A stretch of 64,000 nt of DNA from Nitrosarchaeum sp. (GTDB lineage: Archaea; Thermoproteota; Nitrososphaeria; Nitrososphaerales; Nitrosopumilaceae), in assembly GCF_035968265.1 (NCBI RefSeq), contig NZ_JAVYIM010000002.1:310001-374000 (forward strand). Reading direction: 5' to 3'. The position numbers and the translations under genes are program-made. Numbering within the stretch: position 1 is the first letter of the stretch; every line of letters starts with the position of its first letter. Positions 52,828 through 61,649 of the stretch are shown in pieces. The notes under the pieces are model-generated. The model saw only the letters and a list, made by a program, of their open reading frames with translations, had not been told where the DNA came from and did no database searches.

Positions 52828-53391
52828 CTATTCTTCTAGAATCCAACCTGTTTTTATTTGACTTTTATCTGATTCTTCTCCGATCCCAGTGGCGTATCTC
52901 CATATGAGAGGTGCATTTGTTGTCATTTTTGTTTTAATTTTTAATAATGATTCTATTTCTGAATTCAAATTTTTATCTGCGGTACCATGTTCTTTACAAA
53001 ATTTACATTTTTGATCTAGTGTTATTGGTTCTGATTCTATTAATGGATAAGTCATACATGCAAGAGGTCGTTTATTGTATATTTTGCATGGAAATCCACC
53101 ATGAGGTGATCTATCTGATGTCTTAGTATCTAAAAATGGACATGTGTTCCCATTTGGTTCTATCCCCATTAATTGATATGCTAATATTTTTCTTGGACTA
53201 GATTCTCCAGAGTCTGATATCCCTATTCTTGGTAAAACTGATATTTTCAATCCATTTATTTTTGCAAGATGTTCTATTCTTTCTTTTTCTTCTGGTAGTA
53301 TTAACACTCCAATCTTTCCAAATTTTTTATTAGGATAATATTCTCTTTCGATACAACATTGAGAACAATCCTGTATGCAACTAAATTCCAT
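52828..53391 (-). CDS. YkgJ-family Cys-cluster protein
   Basis: 187 residues. CIQDCSQCC at 5-13, CPFLDTK near 111, and CKIYNKRPLACMTYPLIE then CKFCKE give the C..CxxCC....C...RP..C..YP pattern of YkgJ/Fe-S proteins, which bind an Fe-S or zinc cluster. Function unknown in most organisms. It is convergent with the Lrp gene's upstream side and stands alone. Confidence 0.88.
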   Translation of the reverse strand: MEFSCIQDCSQCCIEREYYPNKKFGKIGVLILPEEKERIEHLAKINGLKISVLPRIGISDSGESSPRKILAYQLMGIEPNGNTCPFLDTKTSDRSPHGGFPCKIYNKRPLACMTYPLIESEPITLDQKCKFCKEHGTADKNLNSEIESLLKIKTKMTTNAPLIWRYATGIGEESDKSQIKTGWILEE

Positions 53392-53509
53392 AGGGTATTT
53401 TTATTACATACGAATAAAATTCCTTGTAAGTGTCAAATTTATAAAAAACTTCTGATATTTTTGTTCAAATAATCCCCACAGTTATATGCTCATAACTGTA
53501 GTGTATGCT

Positions 53510-53821
53510 ATGGGTAAGCGCCAAGTCAAAAATGAAAGTGCATTAAAAGAAATACGTTTGCCTGAAGAAGGTGAGATGTTTGGCCGTGTTCTTAAAATGC
53601 TTGGAGGCGAAAATGTCATGGTAAAATGTACCGATGGTGTTACCAGAAGGGGTAGAATTCGAGGTAAATTGAAGCGTAGAGTTTGGATACGTGATAATGA
53701 CATTGTCATAATCGCACCTTGGGATTTCAACGAGGCTGAACGGGGTGATATTGTTTGGAGATTTACCTTACCCCAAGTTGAATGGCTAAAAGATAACAAT
53801 CACATTGCCAAAGACTTCTAA
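53510..53821 (+). CDS. eif1a: Translation initiation factor aIF1A
   Basis: 103 residues from ATG 53510 (MGKRQVKNESALKEI); frames from 53486 add an unlikely leader. EGEMFGRVLKMLGGENVMVKCTDGVTRRGRIRGKLKRRVWIRDNDIVIIAPWDF is the OB-fold core of eIF1A/IF1, and the C-terminal helix region runs to KDNNHIAKDF. It occupies the ribosomal A site during initiation. Monocistronic. Confidence 0.95.
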   Translation: MGKRQVKNESALKEIRLPEEGEMFGRVLKMLGGENVMVKCTDGVTRRGRIRGKLKRRVWIRDNDIVIIAPWDFNEAERGDIVWRFTLPQVEWLKDNNHIAKDF

Positions 53822-53929
53822 ATTCATTTATTCGTATTTATGCTAACTTTGGTTTGAATATCATTGTCTTTTGTCAGATCTATTTTGATAACTTATCTTA
53901 ATATACGGAATAATTCTGTAAATAATCAA

Positions 53930-54121
53930 ATGGAACAAGGCACCGTAAAGTGGTTCAACCGCACAAAAGGCTTTGGTTTTATCGAAAGAGAATCTGGTGA
54001 CGATCTATTCGTTCACAAATCAGATGTTGATGGATTCATCAATGAAGGCGATAAAGTCGAGTTTGTAGTCGGCGAAGGTCAAAAAGGACCAGCTGCTCAA
54101 AAAGTCAAAAAAACAGCATAG
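53930..54121 (+). CDS. cspA: Bacterial-type cold-shock protein
   Basis: 63 residues from ATG 53930. [56 protein letters not shown] has both RNP motifs (KGFGFI and DLFVH) and the PAA end of the CspA fold. It binds single-stranded nucleic acid. CspA is a bacterial family, present in thaumarchaea and few other archaea, so gene transfer is inferred. A strong stem-loop follows. Confidence 0.95.
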   Translation: MEQGTVKWFNRTKGFGFIERESGDDLFVHKSDVDGFINEGDKVEFVVGEGQKGPAAQKVKKTA

Positions 54122-54136
54122 ACAATAGATATTTTT

Positions 54137-54190
54137 ATTAATTTAAGAGTTCATCATTGTTTTCTTAAATTAGTCTATTTTTTTATTATT
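54137..54190 (+). terminator. Stem-loop with T run after cold-shock gene
   Basis: Bases 54137-54149 pair with 54162-54174 (core TAATTTAAG/CTTAAATTA, 9 bp perfect, up to 13 with wobbles), followed by CTATTTTTTTATTA. This looks like an intrinsic terminator. It also lies between this gene and the convergent tRNA-Tyr. Confidence 0.6.
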
Positions 54191-54213
54191 TTTAAAATTT
54201 AAAAAAACTATGG

Positions 54214-54337
54214 TCCCAAGCGACGGAGTTGAACCATCGACAACCCGGTTTCTGTATGCCTGATATGCTGTTATTCAGTCAGCCATCTAAAGCCAACAAC
54301 TACAGCCGGGAGCTCTACCAGGCTGAGCTAGCTTGGG
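54214..54337 (-). tRNA. tRNA-Tyr (GUA) with 50-nt intron
   Basis: On the minus strand, acceptor CCCAAGC pairs with GCTTGGG; C1-G72 is the archaeal tRNA-Tyr identity. D stem GCTC/GAGC. Anticodon stem CCCGG/CCGGG with loop CTGTAGA after splicing; anticodon GTA. T arm GATGG/CCGTC. Discriminator A at 54214; TGG at 54211-54213 means CCA may be encoded. Intron at the 37/38 site (54250-54299); mature length 74 nt without CCA. Confidence 0.9.
54250..54299 (-). other. tRNA-Tyr intron (50 nt)
   Basis: Begins after G37 and ends before A38. In the precursor, anticodon-loop CTGTA pairs with TACAG near the intron's 3' end (5 bp), next to the CCCGG/CCGGG stem and a 3-base AAA bulge. This is the archaeal bulge-helix-bulge cut by the splicing endonuclease; the inner helix is not clear. 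Confidence 0.85.
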
Positions 54338-54449
54338 ACAAAAACAACGAAGTGTTCTAGTATTAAAAAACTATCGAAGCCAAACTAATCTGATTGGAGA
54401 TCGTATGTGTTTTCTATAGGCATAAATACCATCTTTCAAGAAAAGAAGT

Positions 54450-55064
54450 TTGTTGACAGAACAACATCTATCCTACTCTGGTTATGTTTGTGCTCCTTAT
54501 TTACATAATCATGAGTCTGTTAAGTTAAAAGACATATGGATGTCTTCAAGCAATATTGAGGCATTATATTTTGTAACTGGAACATTTTCAGATGAGAGCA
54601 AACCTTACTTTTCTGAATCATCTAATCATTATATTTTGGGAAAATTCAAAGATAGTCAATTTATTGTAGATGATCTAATCCAACACAATCAAGAAAAAAC
54701 ATCTTTTATTTTTAATGTGCAAAACGAATTATTTCAGAGAATTGTATCTGGAGAGACAAATTTTGTTACTGTATATTATTTAGAATATGGGGAATCTCAT
54801 AATGATTTTCAAGAAGTTGCAGATATTTTATTAAAACGAGAAAAAATTTGTGTAGGTGGGCTAGGTCATATGAATACATATTGTAAATTGCCCCAAAAAT
54901 TCACTTTTCCATATTCCAATAATGTTGTAATAATTGAGGTTGCTAGTGAAAAAGGTCATCAAAGCGTAAAAAAGTACTGCGACCAAACTAAACGAGATGT
55001 AAATAGAAAAGGACTAACGATGACTAATTTGTTGAGTCTCTCAATTCTTGAAAAATTAAAGTAA
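54450..55064 (+). CDS. Hypothetical protein (204 aa)
   Basis: Starts with two TTG codons (54450 and 54453); no upstream ATG in frame. Mixed alpha/beta with many aromatic residues; hydrophobic strands such as IEALYFVTGTF, FIFNVQNELF and FVTVYYLEYG. Short C-terminal helix LTMTNLLSLSILEKLK. No signal peptide, no recognised motif. Function unknown. It follows the tRNA gene and precedes aIF5A. Confidence 0.65.
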   Translation: MLTEQHLSYSGYVCAPYLHNHESVKLKDIWMSSSNIEALYFVTGTFSDESKPYFSESSNHYILGKFKDSQFIVDDLIQHNQEKTSFIFNVQNELFQRIVSGETNFVTVYYLEYGESHNDFQEVADILLKREKICVGGLGHMNTYCKLPQKFTFPYSNNVVIIEVASEKGHQSVKKYCDQTKRDVNRKGLTMTNLLSLSILEKLK

Positions 55065-55173
55065 AAATTGTCTATTCTAATTACTGATGGATCATTTTAG
55101 TAATTTTTTACCGATTTTTGTAATTACTTGAAAAAGTGTAAATGTTAAATATTCGACTAAAATCAGCTTCATC

Positions 55174-55584
55174 ATGAGTAAGCCAGCTGATCTTGGTTCA
55201 TTGAAAATAGGTTCTTACATTTTACTTCCAGTATCTGATCAACCAGATGGTGAACCTTGTAGAATTGTAGAATATGACACATCTAAACCTGGAAAACACG
55301 GTGCAGCAAAGGCCCGAATTGTAGGTGTGGGTGTATTTGATGGTCAAAAAAGACCACACGTAGGACCAGTTAGCATGCAAGTTCACATTCCGCTAATTGA
55401 CAAAAGAGTAGGTCAAGTAATTTCAATAATCGGAGAAACTATTCAAATTATGGACTCGGAAACTTTTGAAACAATCGATGTCACTTTAATCGATGAGGAA
55501 ATTAACGGAACTGTTGCAAACGGTCAAAATGTAGAATACTGGAATGTTATGGGTCGAATTAAAATTATGCGTATCAAAAGTTAA
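55174..55584 (+). CDS. eif5a: Translation factor aIF5A
   Basis: 136 residues. Hypusine/deoxyhypusine site Lys41 in TSKPGKHGAAKARI, flanked by KVGSYI and IVGVGVFDGQKRPHVGP-type segments, and a C-terminal OB fold (IPLIDKRVGQVISIIGETIQIMD). aIF5A helps ribosomes at poly-Pro and other hard motifs. Monocistronic. Confidence 0.96.
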   Translation: MSKPADLGSLKIGSYILLPVSDQPDGEPCRIVEYDTSKPGKHGAAKARIVGVGVFDGQKRPHVGPVSMQVHIPLIDKRVGQVISIIGETIQIMDSETFETIDVTLIDEEINGTVANGQNVEYWNVMGRIKIMRIKS

Positions 55585-55644
55585 TTCTTAATTAAATTTC
55601 ATTGTATTCTTTTAGCTTTTTTATGTTTATTTTATTTGGTTGAT

Positions 55645-56022
55645 TTATGATTCAATACTATCGTGAAAATATTTGGATCTCCAAGACATGAGATTATTGA
55701 AAATTTCTAAATAATTATCTTCTTTAGTAGTAACATGTATGTGGCCATATACATCTTTAAAATAACCTTCAAAAACCAATGTGCATTGTTTTTTAAATAA
55801 AGGTATGGTTACTCCAACTTTTTTAATTTTCTTAAACTCGTATTTATCAATCCTGATGGTTTTATCTCTAATTACTAGCTGTTTTTTTAAATTATTTTTG
55901 TTGATGTCCTTATCCACTTGACTAATAACCCAATCAGGCCATTTTTGAGTATCCAGGGGCCAATGATGAATGTGTACTTTATCTGCCAAGAAATTAATTT
56001 CTGAAAATTCATTTTTAGACAA
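55645..56022 (-). CDS. Hypothetical protein (125 aa)
   Basis: Soluble, mixed strands (QLVIRDKTIRIDKYEFKKIKKVGVTIPLFKKQCTLVFEGYFKDVYGHIHVTTKEDNYLEIF), a likely beta-barrel or PH-like small fold. No family recognised. Divergent from the histidine kinase across 237 nt that holds an inverted repeat (56070-56096). Confidence 0.6.
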   Translation of the reverse strand: MSKNEFSEINFLADKVHIHHWPLDTQKWPDWVISQVDKDINKNNLKKQLVIRDKTIRIDKYEFKKIKKVGVTIPLFKKQCTLVFEGYFKDVYGHIHVTTKEDNYLEIFNNLMSWRSKYFHDSIES

Positions 56023-56069
56023 TAACTAATTTTGATATTATTTCAACTTAAAGATATGCAAAACCAGAT

Positions 56070-56096
56070 GATGTAATATTTGTAACATCTTACATC
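56070..56096. promoter_or_regulatory. Inverted repeat between hypothetical and histidine kinase
   Basis: GATGTAA (56070-56076) and TTACATC (56090-56096), spacer 13. A nested copy TGTAACATC lies in the spacer. Possible operator or mRNA stem; no function known. Confidence 0.35.
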
Positions 56097-56259
56097 TCGG
56101 CAATGGATCTAAATGGCTACTATAAGAAAAATTAAAAATAGTTAATCCGTAAACTCTCTCTTCACAAATTTATTTCTCTTTGGAACTGGACAAAAAATAG
56201 ACAAAATACTTTAGAAATTCATAGCGTAATTATATAATCTTAATAATCAAAAGATCCGT

Positions 56260-57921
56260 ATGAATCGTTTACTGCCGTGGACGATATTGGCAGTCTCAAT
56301 TTTACTTACTATATTTGTAACATTTCTGATTCATACTTCTATGCATGATGCGGCTGAAGAAAAATTCAATGCACAAATCGATGCAACTGTCTATGCAATA
56401 CAAAATCGTATTAAAACATATGAACAAGTTTTAGGTGGTGCAAGTGGACTTTTTGCTGCTTCAGATAATATGACTCGTGAAAAATGGAAAAGATTTGTAG
56501 ATGAACAAGATGTACGTGATCGTTTTCCCGGAATCCAAGGTGTTGGTGTTTCAACAATAATCTATGATAAAGATAATCTCGCATCTCATATTGAGCAAGT
56601 TCGAAATGAAGGATTTCCAAATTATACTGTCTGGCCAGAAGGAGATCGAAAAGAATATCATCCTGTTATTTATTTGGAACCATTTGATACAAGAAATCAA
56701 CGCGCCTTTGGATATGATATGTATTCTGAACCTACAAGGCAATCTGCTATTGATCTTGCACGTGAATCCGGACTACCTACTTTATCTGGAAAGATAAAAC
56801 TAATTCAAGAAACAGAAACCGATGTACAATCTGGGTTTCTGATTTATTTTCCAATATATGATCAAGAAAAATCTATACAATCCATTGAAGACAGAATAAA
56901 TGCATTTGAAGGATTTGTTTACGCCCCATTCCGTATGAACGATCTTATGACAAACACTATTGGCGAAACATATCCTAATATTGTTTTTGTAATCTATGAT
57001 GAAAATGAAGATCCTGAAAATATTTTGTTTGATTATGCCAAAATAAATAATATTGATGAAAGTGATATTGATTATATCTTTACAAAAACATTGACAATCA
57101 ATGTAGACCAAAAAAATTGGATTTTAAAATTTAATGCATTACACTCACTACATAATGATGTTGAAAATCCTTTAATCATATTGATATTATCTGTGGGATT
57201 TGGGTTGTCTACTGCTCTATTTTTTATATTTCGTGCTCACAATAAAATACTTAGACTCACGGAACAATCTGCTCGTGAAGAAAAAATGATAGCAATTGGA
57301 GAACTTTCAGCAAGATTAGTGCATGATATTCGTAATCCTTTAACAGCCATTATTTCATGGGCCCAATTAATACAATTGGCATTAAAAGAAAAACCAAATG
57401 AGAAAATTACTAAACATGTAGATTCAATTTTAGACTCTACTGAAAGAATTACATTTCAATTAAAAACTGTAATGGATTTTGTCAAAGCCAAGCCAAAAAC
57501 CATAGATTTGCATTCTTTATCTTCATTATTTGACGAATCTATCAAAACAACTCCAATACCTGATGAAGTCAAGATAAATGTTCCAAACACTGATTTAAAG
57601 ATTGAATGTGATTCATCACAAATGGTTGTAGTTTTTAGTAATCTAATTACTAATTCAGTTCAGGCGATGAATGGAAAAGGCAATATCGTAGTTAATTTTG
57701 AAGTCAAAAAGAATAATTTGATAATAGAATTTGTTGATACCGGACCTGGAATATCAAAAGAAAATATCTCTAAAATATTTGATCCGTTATTTACCACTAA
57801 AGACACTGGTATTGGATTGGGCTTAGTGAGCTGTAAATCCATAATTGAACATCATAAAGGAACAATTTCCGTAAAGAACAATCCTACAACATTTACAATT
57901 AACCTTCCACTAAAACAATAA
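56260..57921 (+). CDS. CHASE-domain sensor histidine kinase
   Basis: 553 residues. Membrane helix about 7-24; CHASE extracellular domain about 70-300 (KWKRFVDEQDVRDRFPGIQGVGVSTII and ATVWPEGD-like PEGDRKEYHPVIYLEP); second helix about 305-325. His355 in the H-box LSARLVHDIRNPLTAI, N box near N465, G1 DTGPG (493-497) and G2 TGIGLGL. It senses an extracellular signal and phosphorylates a partner. The only receiver seen in the window is the TPR one at 51517, not adjacent. Confidence 0.94.
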   Translation: MNRLLPWTILAVSILLTIFVTFLIHTSMHDAAEEKFNAQIDATVYAIQNRIKTYEQVLGGASGLFAASDNMTREKWKRFVDEQDVRDRFPGIQGVGVSTIIYDKDNLASHIEQVRNEGFPNYTVWPEGDRKEYHPVIYLEPFDTRNQRAFGYDMYSEPTRQSAIDLARESGLPTLSGKIKLIQETETDVQSGFLIYFPIYDQEKSIQSIEDRINAFEGFVYAPFRMNDLMTNTIGETYPNIVFVIYDENEDPENILFDYAKINNIDESDIDYIFTKTLTINVDQKNWILKFNALHSLHNDVENPLIILILSVGFGLSTALFFIFRAHNKILRLTEQSAREEKMIAIGELSARLVHDIRNPLTAIISWAQLIQLALKEKPNEKITKHVDSILDSTERITFQLKTVMDFVKAKPKTIDLHSLSSLFDESIKTTPIPDEVKINVPNTDLKIECDSSQMVVVFSNLITNSVQAMNGKGNIVVNFEVKKNNLIIEFVDTGPGISKENISKIFDPLFTTKDTGIGLGLVSCKSIIEHHKGTISVKNNPTTFTINLPLKQ

Positions 57922-58065
57922 TTTACTAATACCTTGAATGTCTTGCTTGTAAAATTTTATTTCTAATCAACACAATTTATAATTTCAACTTTACATCCGT
58001 AGATATATCGGCAGATTTAACGACCATTTTTAACTAAAAGCTATGTTTTTTGACCCTTTTTCATT
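57922..58065. other. Gap before dph6, partly non-coding
   Basis: The 361-nt stretch from 57922 to 58282 holds one small ORF (58066-58230). The first 144 nt are AT-rich without a supported feature. Confidence 0.5.
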
Positions 58066-58230
58066 ATGGGATATATTTGTCTCTTAATTAGTAATGCCAA
58101 TAACATGTTTGCTGAGAATTCAAGTAATACTTTGGAATATCTACAACTAAAATACTTCATCTCAAAAATTAATATGGATGCTGATGATGAGCGGAAAAGC
58201 CGTCTGACGTATGATGAGGATTATGAGTAA
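58066..58230 (+). CDS. Possible small acidic protein (54 aa)
   Basis: ATG 58066, TAA 58228-58230. A hydrophobic start (GYICLLIS) is followed by an acidic, Asp/Glu-rich C-terminus (DADDERKSRLTYDEDYE). ATG 58105 would give 41 residues. No homologue recognised; open only for 165 nt, so chance is possible. Confidence 0.3.
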   Translation: MGYICLLISNANNMFAENSSNTLEYLQLKYFISKINMDADDERKSRLTYDEDYE

Positions 58231-58282
58231 TGAAGCATCCCACACATCTTTTTCAAAGATTTGTTGATTTTTTTATATTGAA

Positions 58283-58972
58283 ATGAAACTTGCATCTCTT
58301 TTTTCAGGTGGAAAAGATAGCCTTTATTCTGTATTCCTGGCAAAAAAGCAAGGTTATGAAGTAAGTTGTCTATTAAGTGTATTTCCTAAATCTGCTGAAA
58401 GTCATTTATTACATCATCCTAATTTACAATGGACAAAACTCCAATCACAATCAATGCAAATTCCTCAATTAATAATAGAATCAAACTCAGATGAGACTAA
58501 CAATGAAATAACATCACTAGAAAAAATTTTGCTAAAATCTATTGAACAATATGGAATTGAAGGAATAGTACACGGTGGCATACAAAGCCAATTTCAAAAA
58601 GAAAAATTTGAAAATTTATGTAATAAACTAAATCTTGAATCTGTTACCCCACTGTGGAATAGTAATCCGTTTGAATACATGAATGAATTAATCTCTTCAA
58701 ATTTTCGATTCATTATTTCTAGTGTTTCATCTGGAGGGTTAGATGATTTATGGCTTGGAAAGATAATTACCAAAAATGATATATTAATTTTATATGGTCT
58801 CTCTAAAAAATTTGGTTTTAATTTAAATTTTGAAGGGGGTGAAGCAGAAACGTTTGTTGTTGACTGTCCGCTTTTTTCACATTCAATTGATATTGTTAAA
58901 TCTGAAAAGATTTGGGATGGATATAGAGGAAGGTTTGAAATAGTGGATGCGAGGCTAAATTATAATGCTTGA
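58283..58972 (+). CDS. dph6: Diphthine-ammonia ligase (Dph6, ATP-PPase)
   Basis: 229 residues. SGGKDS at 8-13 is the PP-loop; HGGIQSQFQKEKFENLCNKLNLESVTPLWNSNPFEYM and EGGEAETFVVDCPLF are hallmarks of the archaeal/eukaryotic Dph6 (YhbJ-like N-type PPase) family. It completes diphthamide on elongation factor 2. Stop overlaps the ffh start by 8 nt. Confidence 0.9.
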   Translation: MKLASLFSGGKDSLYSVFLAKKQGYEVSCLLSVFPKSAESHLLHHPNLQWTKLQSQSMQIPQLIIESNSDETNNEITSLEKILLKSIEQYGIEGIVHGGIQSQFQKEKFENLCNKLNLESVTPLWNSNPFEYMNELISSNFRFIISSVSSGGLDDLWLGKIITKNDILILYGLSKKFGFNLNFEGGEAETFVVDCPLFSHSIDIVKSEKIWDGYRGRFEIVDARLNYNA

Positions 58973-60290
58973 TGGTCTTAAGAATAACCTTCGTGATGCA
59001 ATTAAGAAAATTGTAAAATCTTCTGGCATAGATGAAGAACTTATCAAAGAGTTATCAAAAAATGTTCAGAGAGCATTATTGCAATCAGATGTTAATGTGC
59101 GATTGGTTCTTGAAATTACAAAGCAAATAGAAACAAGATCATTAAATGAAACGCCCCCTCCTGGACTCTCTAGAAAAGATCATATTGTAAAAATTTTATA
59201 TGATGAACTTGCAAAACTGCTAGGAAAAGAATCTGATTTTGATTTTAAATCTGGTAAACAAAACAAGTTGATCATGCTTGGGATCCAAGGTAGCGGAAAA
59301 ACAACTGTAACTGCTAAACTTGCTAAATTCTTAACCAAACAGGGATATTCTGTTGGTGTCATAGGGGCTGATACGTACAGACCTGGGGCTCTAGTGCAAT
59401 TAAAAACCATGTGTGAAAAATCTAATGTCGAGGTATATGGTGAACCAAATAACAAAAATTCTCCCGATATTGTGAAAAATGGATTAAAGTATTTTGAATC
59501 GTTGCCTTTAGATGTGATATTGATTGATACTGCTGGACGACATAAAGAAGAAAAAGATCTTTTGTCTGAAATGGAGCAAATTAACAAGGTATCAGAACCT
59601 GATCTTGCAATACTTGTAATTGACGGAACTATCGGTCAACAATGTTTCAATCAAGCAGAAGCATTTCATAAAACAATTCCAGTGGGTGGAATTATTATTA
59701 CAAAATTAGATAGCTCTGCAAAAGGCGGAGGTGCAATAGCTGCATCTGCAGCTACGGGTGCCCAAATCATGTATATCGGAACTGGCGAAAGAATCGATGA
59801 TTTAGAAAAGTTTTCACCAACACGATTTGTTGGTAGATTGCTTGGAATGGGTGATATTCAGGCAGTTTTGGATTTGGCAAAAAGATTAGAAAATGAAGGT
59901 GATGATGTTAGACTAAAAAGAATTTCAAGTGGAAAAATGAACATGGATGATTTTTTCTATCAATTGGAAGAAGTTACCAAAGTAGGATCATTGAAAGGAT
60001 TTCTTGATAACATGCCAGGACTTTCAGGTATGGTTAAAGATGATCAATTAGATCAAATGGAAGGACGAGTTTCTAAATGGAGATTTATTATTCAAAGTAT
60101 GACAAAGGAAGAAAAAGCAGATCCTGATCTAATGAATTCATCTAGAATTAAAAGAATTTCAAGGGGGTCTGGTTGGCCAGAACACGAAGTTAAGGAATTA
60201 TTAAAAAATTATAAGAATTCAAAAAGTATGATGAAGGCATCAAAAGGAAGACAGATGCAGGGCACTCTTCGTCGCATGGGATTCGGTTAG
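58965..60290 (+). CDS. ffh: Signal recognition particle GTPase SRP54
   Basis: 441 residues. N domain 1-95; G domain with P-loop GIQGSGKTT (106-114), [38 protein letters not shown]-terminal M domain with Met/Arg-rich [14 protein letters not shown]. It binds signal sequences and 7S RNA with SRP19. Overlaps dph6. Confidence 0.97.
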   Translation: MLDGLKNNLRDAIKKIVKSSGIDEELIKELSKNVQRALLQSDVNVRLVLEITKQIETRSLNETPPPGLSRKDHIVKILYDELAKLLGKESDFDFKSGKQNKLIMLGIQGSGKTTVTAKLAKFLTKQGYSVGVIGADTYRPGALVQLKTMCEKSNVEVYGEPNNKNSPDIVKNGLKYFESLPLDVILIDTAGRHKEEKDLLSEMEQINKVSEPDLAILVIDGTIGQQCFNQAEAFHKTIPVGGIIITKLDSSAKGGGAIAASAATGAQIMYIGTGERIDDLEKFSPTRFVGRLLGMGDIQAVLDLAKRLENEGDDVRLKRISSGKMNMDDFFYQLEEVTKVGSLKGFLDNMPGLSGMVKDDQLDQMEGRVSKWRFIIQSMTKEEKADPDLMNSSRIKRISRGSGWPEHEVKELLKNYKNSKSMMKASKGRQMQGTLRRMGFG

Positions 60291-60324
60291 AATTTTTATT
60301 TCTTTGTAAATACTGAAAATTAAA

Positions 60325-61482
60325 ATGACTATTAAAGAAATTATTCCTATTTCAAATGAATTAATGAAAAATTATGGTTTATGCGATAGTTGTCTAGGTA
60401 GACTTTTTTCTAAACAACTACATTTATCTTCTAATAAATTACTTGGAAAAAAATTAAAGGCACATGTAAAACAATCACAAAAAAAATGTTTTATTTGTAA
60501 AAATTTATTGGATGATCTTTCTGCATATTTGAAATTAATGTTGGATGCTTCTTCAAAATATAATTATTCCTCAATAGTTATTGGAGCCTTAATCAAACCG
60601 TCTATAATAGATCGAGATGATTATATAAAATCAAAATACAAACTACGTGGAATCGATAGTGTTAAAACCGATATTACAAAAGAACTTGGAAAACAATTTG
60701 TAAAAAAAACAAAAAAAATTATTGATTTTTTAAATCCGGATCTTACATTTACAATTAATTTTAAAGATGAATCATGTCAGATACGCTCAAAATCAATTGT
60801 ATTATACGGACAATATACAAAGTCTAAACGAGGACTACCGCAAAAACAAAAGTCTTGCACTAACTGTTCTGGAAAAGGTTGTAAGAGTTGTAACCTTCAT
60901 GGTATTTCTGAGTATGGTAGCATTGAGGGTAAAATCTCCGAATTTCTTTTTACTACATTTGGAGGCACTACTGCAAAATTTACTTGGGTTGGAGGTGAAG
61001 ATCAATCAAGTCTAGTTTTAGGTTCAGGTCGTCCATTTTTTGTCAAGCTTCAAAACCCCTTTAAAAGAAATATTTCACTACCAAAAAAAATAATTTCTGA
61101 TCAAGTTGTTATTCATAATTTGAAAATTATATCTGACCCTCCAAAAACTCCTATCAAATTCAACTCGCTAATAGAATTAAAAATATCTACAGAGCATGAA
61201 ATTATTTCTGAGAATCTTAAAAAATTAAAGAATATGCTTTCAAATCCTGTCGTGGTTTATGAAAAATCTGGAAAACGTTCTGAAAAGGCTGTTTCTATTT
61301 TAAAATATAAAAAAATATCCAAAAATCTTTTTAATCTAATTATCAAAGCTGAAGGCGGATTACCTGTAAAACGATTTGTCGATGGTGATGATGTGACTCC
61401 TGGAATCTCTCAAATGATGAATGATAGATGCACTTGTGTGGCATTTGATTTTCTCGAAATTACCCTAAATGATAACAATTAA
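60325..61482 (+). CDS. pus10: tRNA pseudouridine synthase Pus10
   Basis: 385 residues. N-terminal zinc site CDSC and CFIC; THUMP-like region; catalytic domain with GRPFFVKLQNPF and GSGRPF; Cys motif CTNCSGKGCKSCN in the middle. The catalytic Asp is expected within the EGK-ISEFLFTTFGGTT region, not pinned here. Pus10 makes pseudouridine 54/55 in the T loop of archaeal tRNA. Likely co-transcribed with ffh (34-nt gap). Confidence 0.9.
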   Translation: MTIKEIIPISNELMKNYGLCDSCLGRLFSKQLHLSSNKLLGKKLKAHVKQSQKKCFICKNLLDDLSAYLKLMLDASSKYNYSSIVIGALIKPSIIDRDDYIKSKYKLRGIDSVKTDITKELGKQFVKKTKKIIDFLNPDLTFTINFKDESCQIRSKSIVLYGQYTKSKRGLPQKQKSCTNCSGKGCKSCNLHGISEYGSIEGKISEFLFTTFGGTTAKFTWVGGEDQSSLVLGSGRPFFVKLQNPFKRNISLPKKIISDQVVIHNLKIISDPPKTPIKFNSLIELKISTEHEIISENLKKLKNMLSNPVVVYEKSGKRSEKAVSILKYKKISKNLFNLIIKAEGGLPVKRFVDGDDVTPGISQMMNDRCTCVAFDFLEITLNDNN

Positions 61483-61508
61483 CTAATCCCTGTTTTTTCA
61501 CATTATTC

Positions 61509-61610
61509 ATGCCCATGAGAAAAAAAGGTAAACATACAAGACGTGCCGATCAACGAGCTGATAGACGTAGAAAAAAGACTGCGAAATCTGGAAAGCCAAA
61601 ATCTAGATAG
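61509..61610 (+). CDS. 33-aa highly basic protein
   Basis: ATG 61509, TAG 61608-61610. MPMRKKGKHTRRADQRADRRRKKTAKSGKPKSR: nearly half Lys/Arg, no hydrophobic core, so it is probably disordered until bound to RNA. Similar in character to tiny ribosomal proteins such as bacterial Thx or archaeal basic peptides; no homologue named. It lies between pus10 and the HExxH gene. Confidence 0.55.
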   Translation: MPMRKKGKHTRRADQRADRRRKKTAKSGKPKSR

Positions 61611-61649
61611 AATCAACCTTTTTACATTCTAATTCCTCGAGGTGATACA

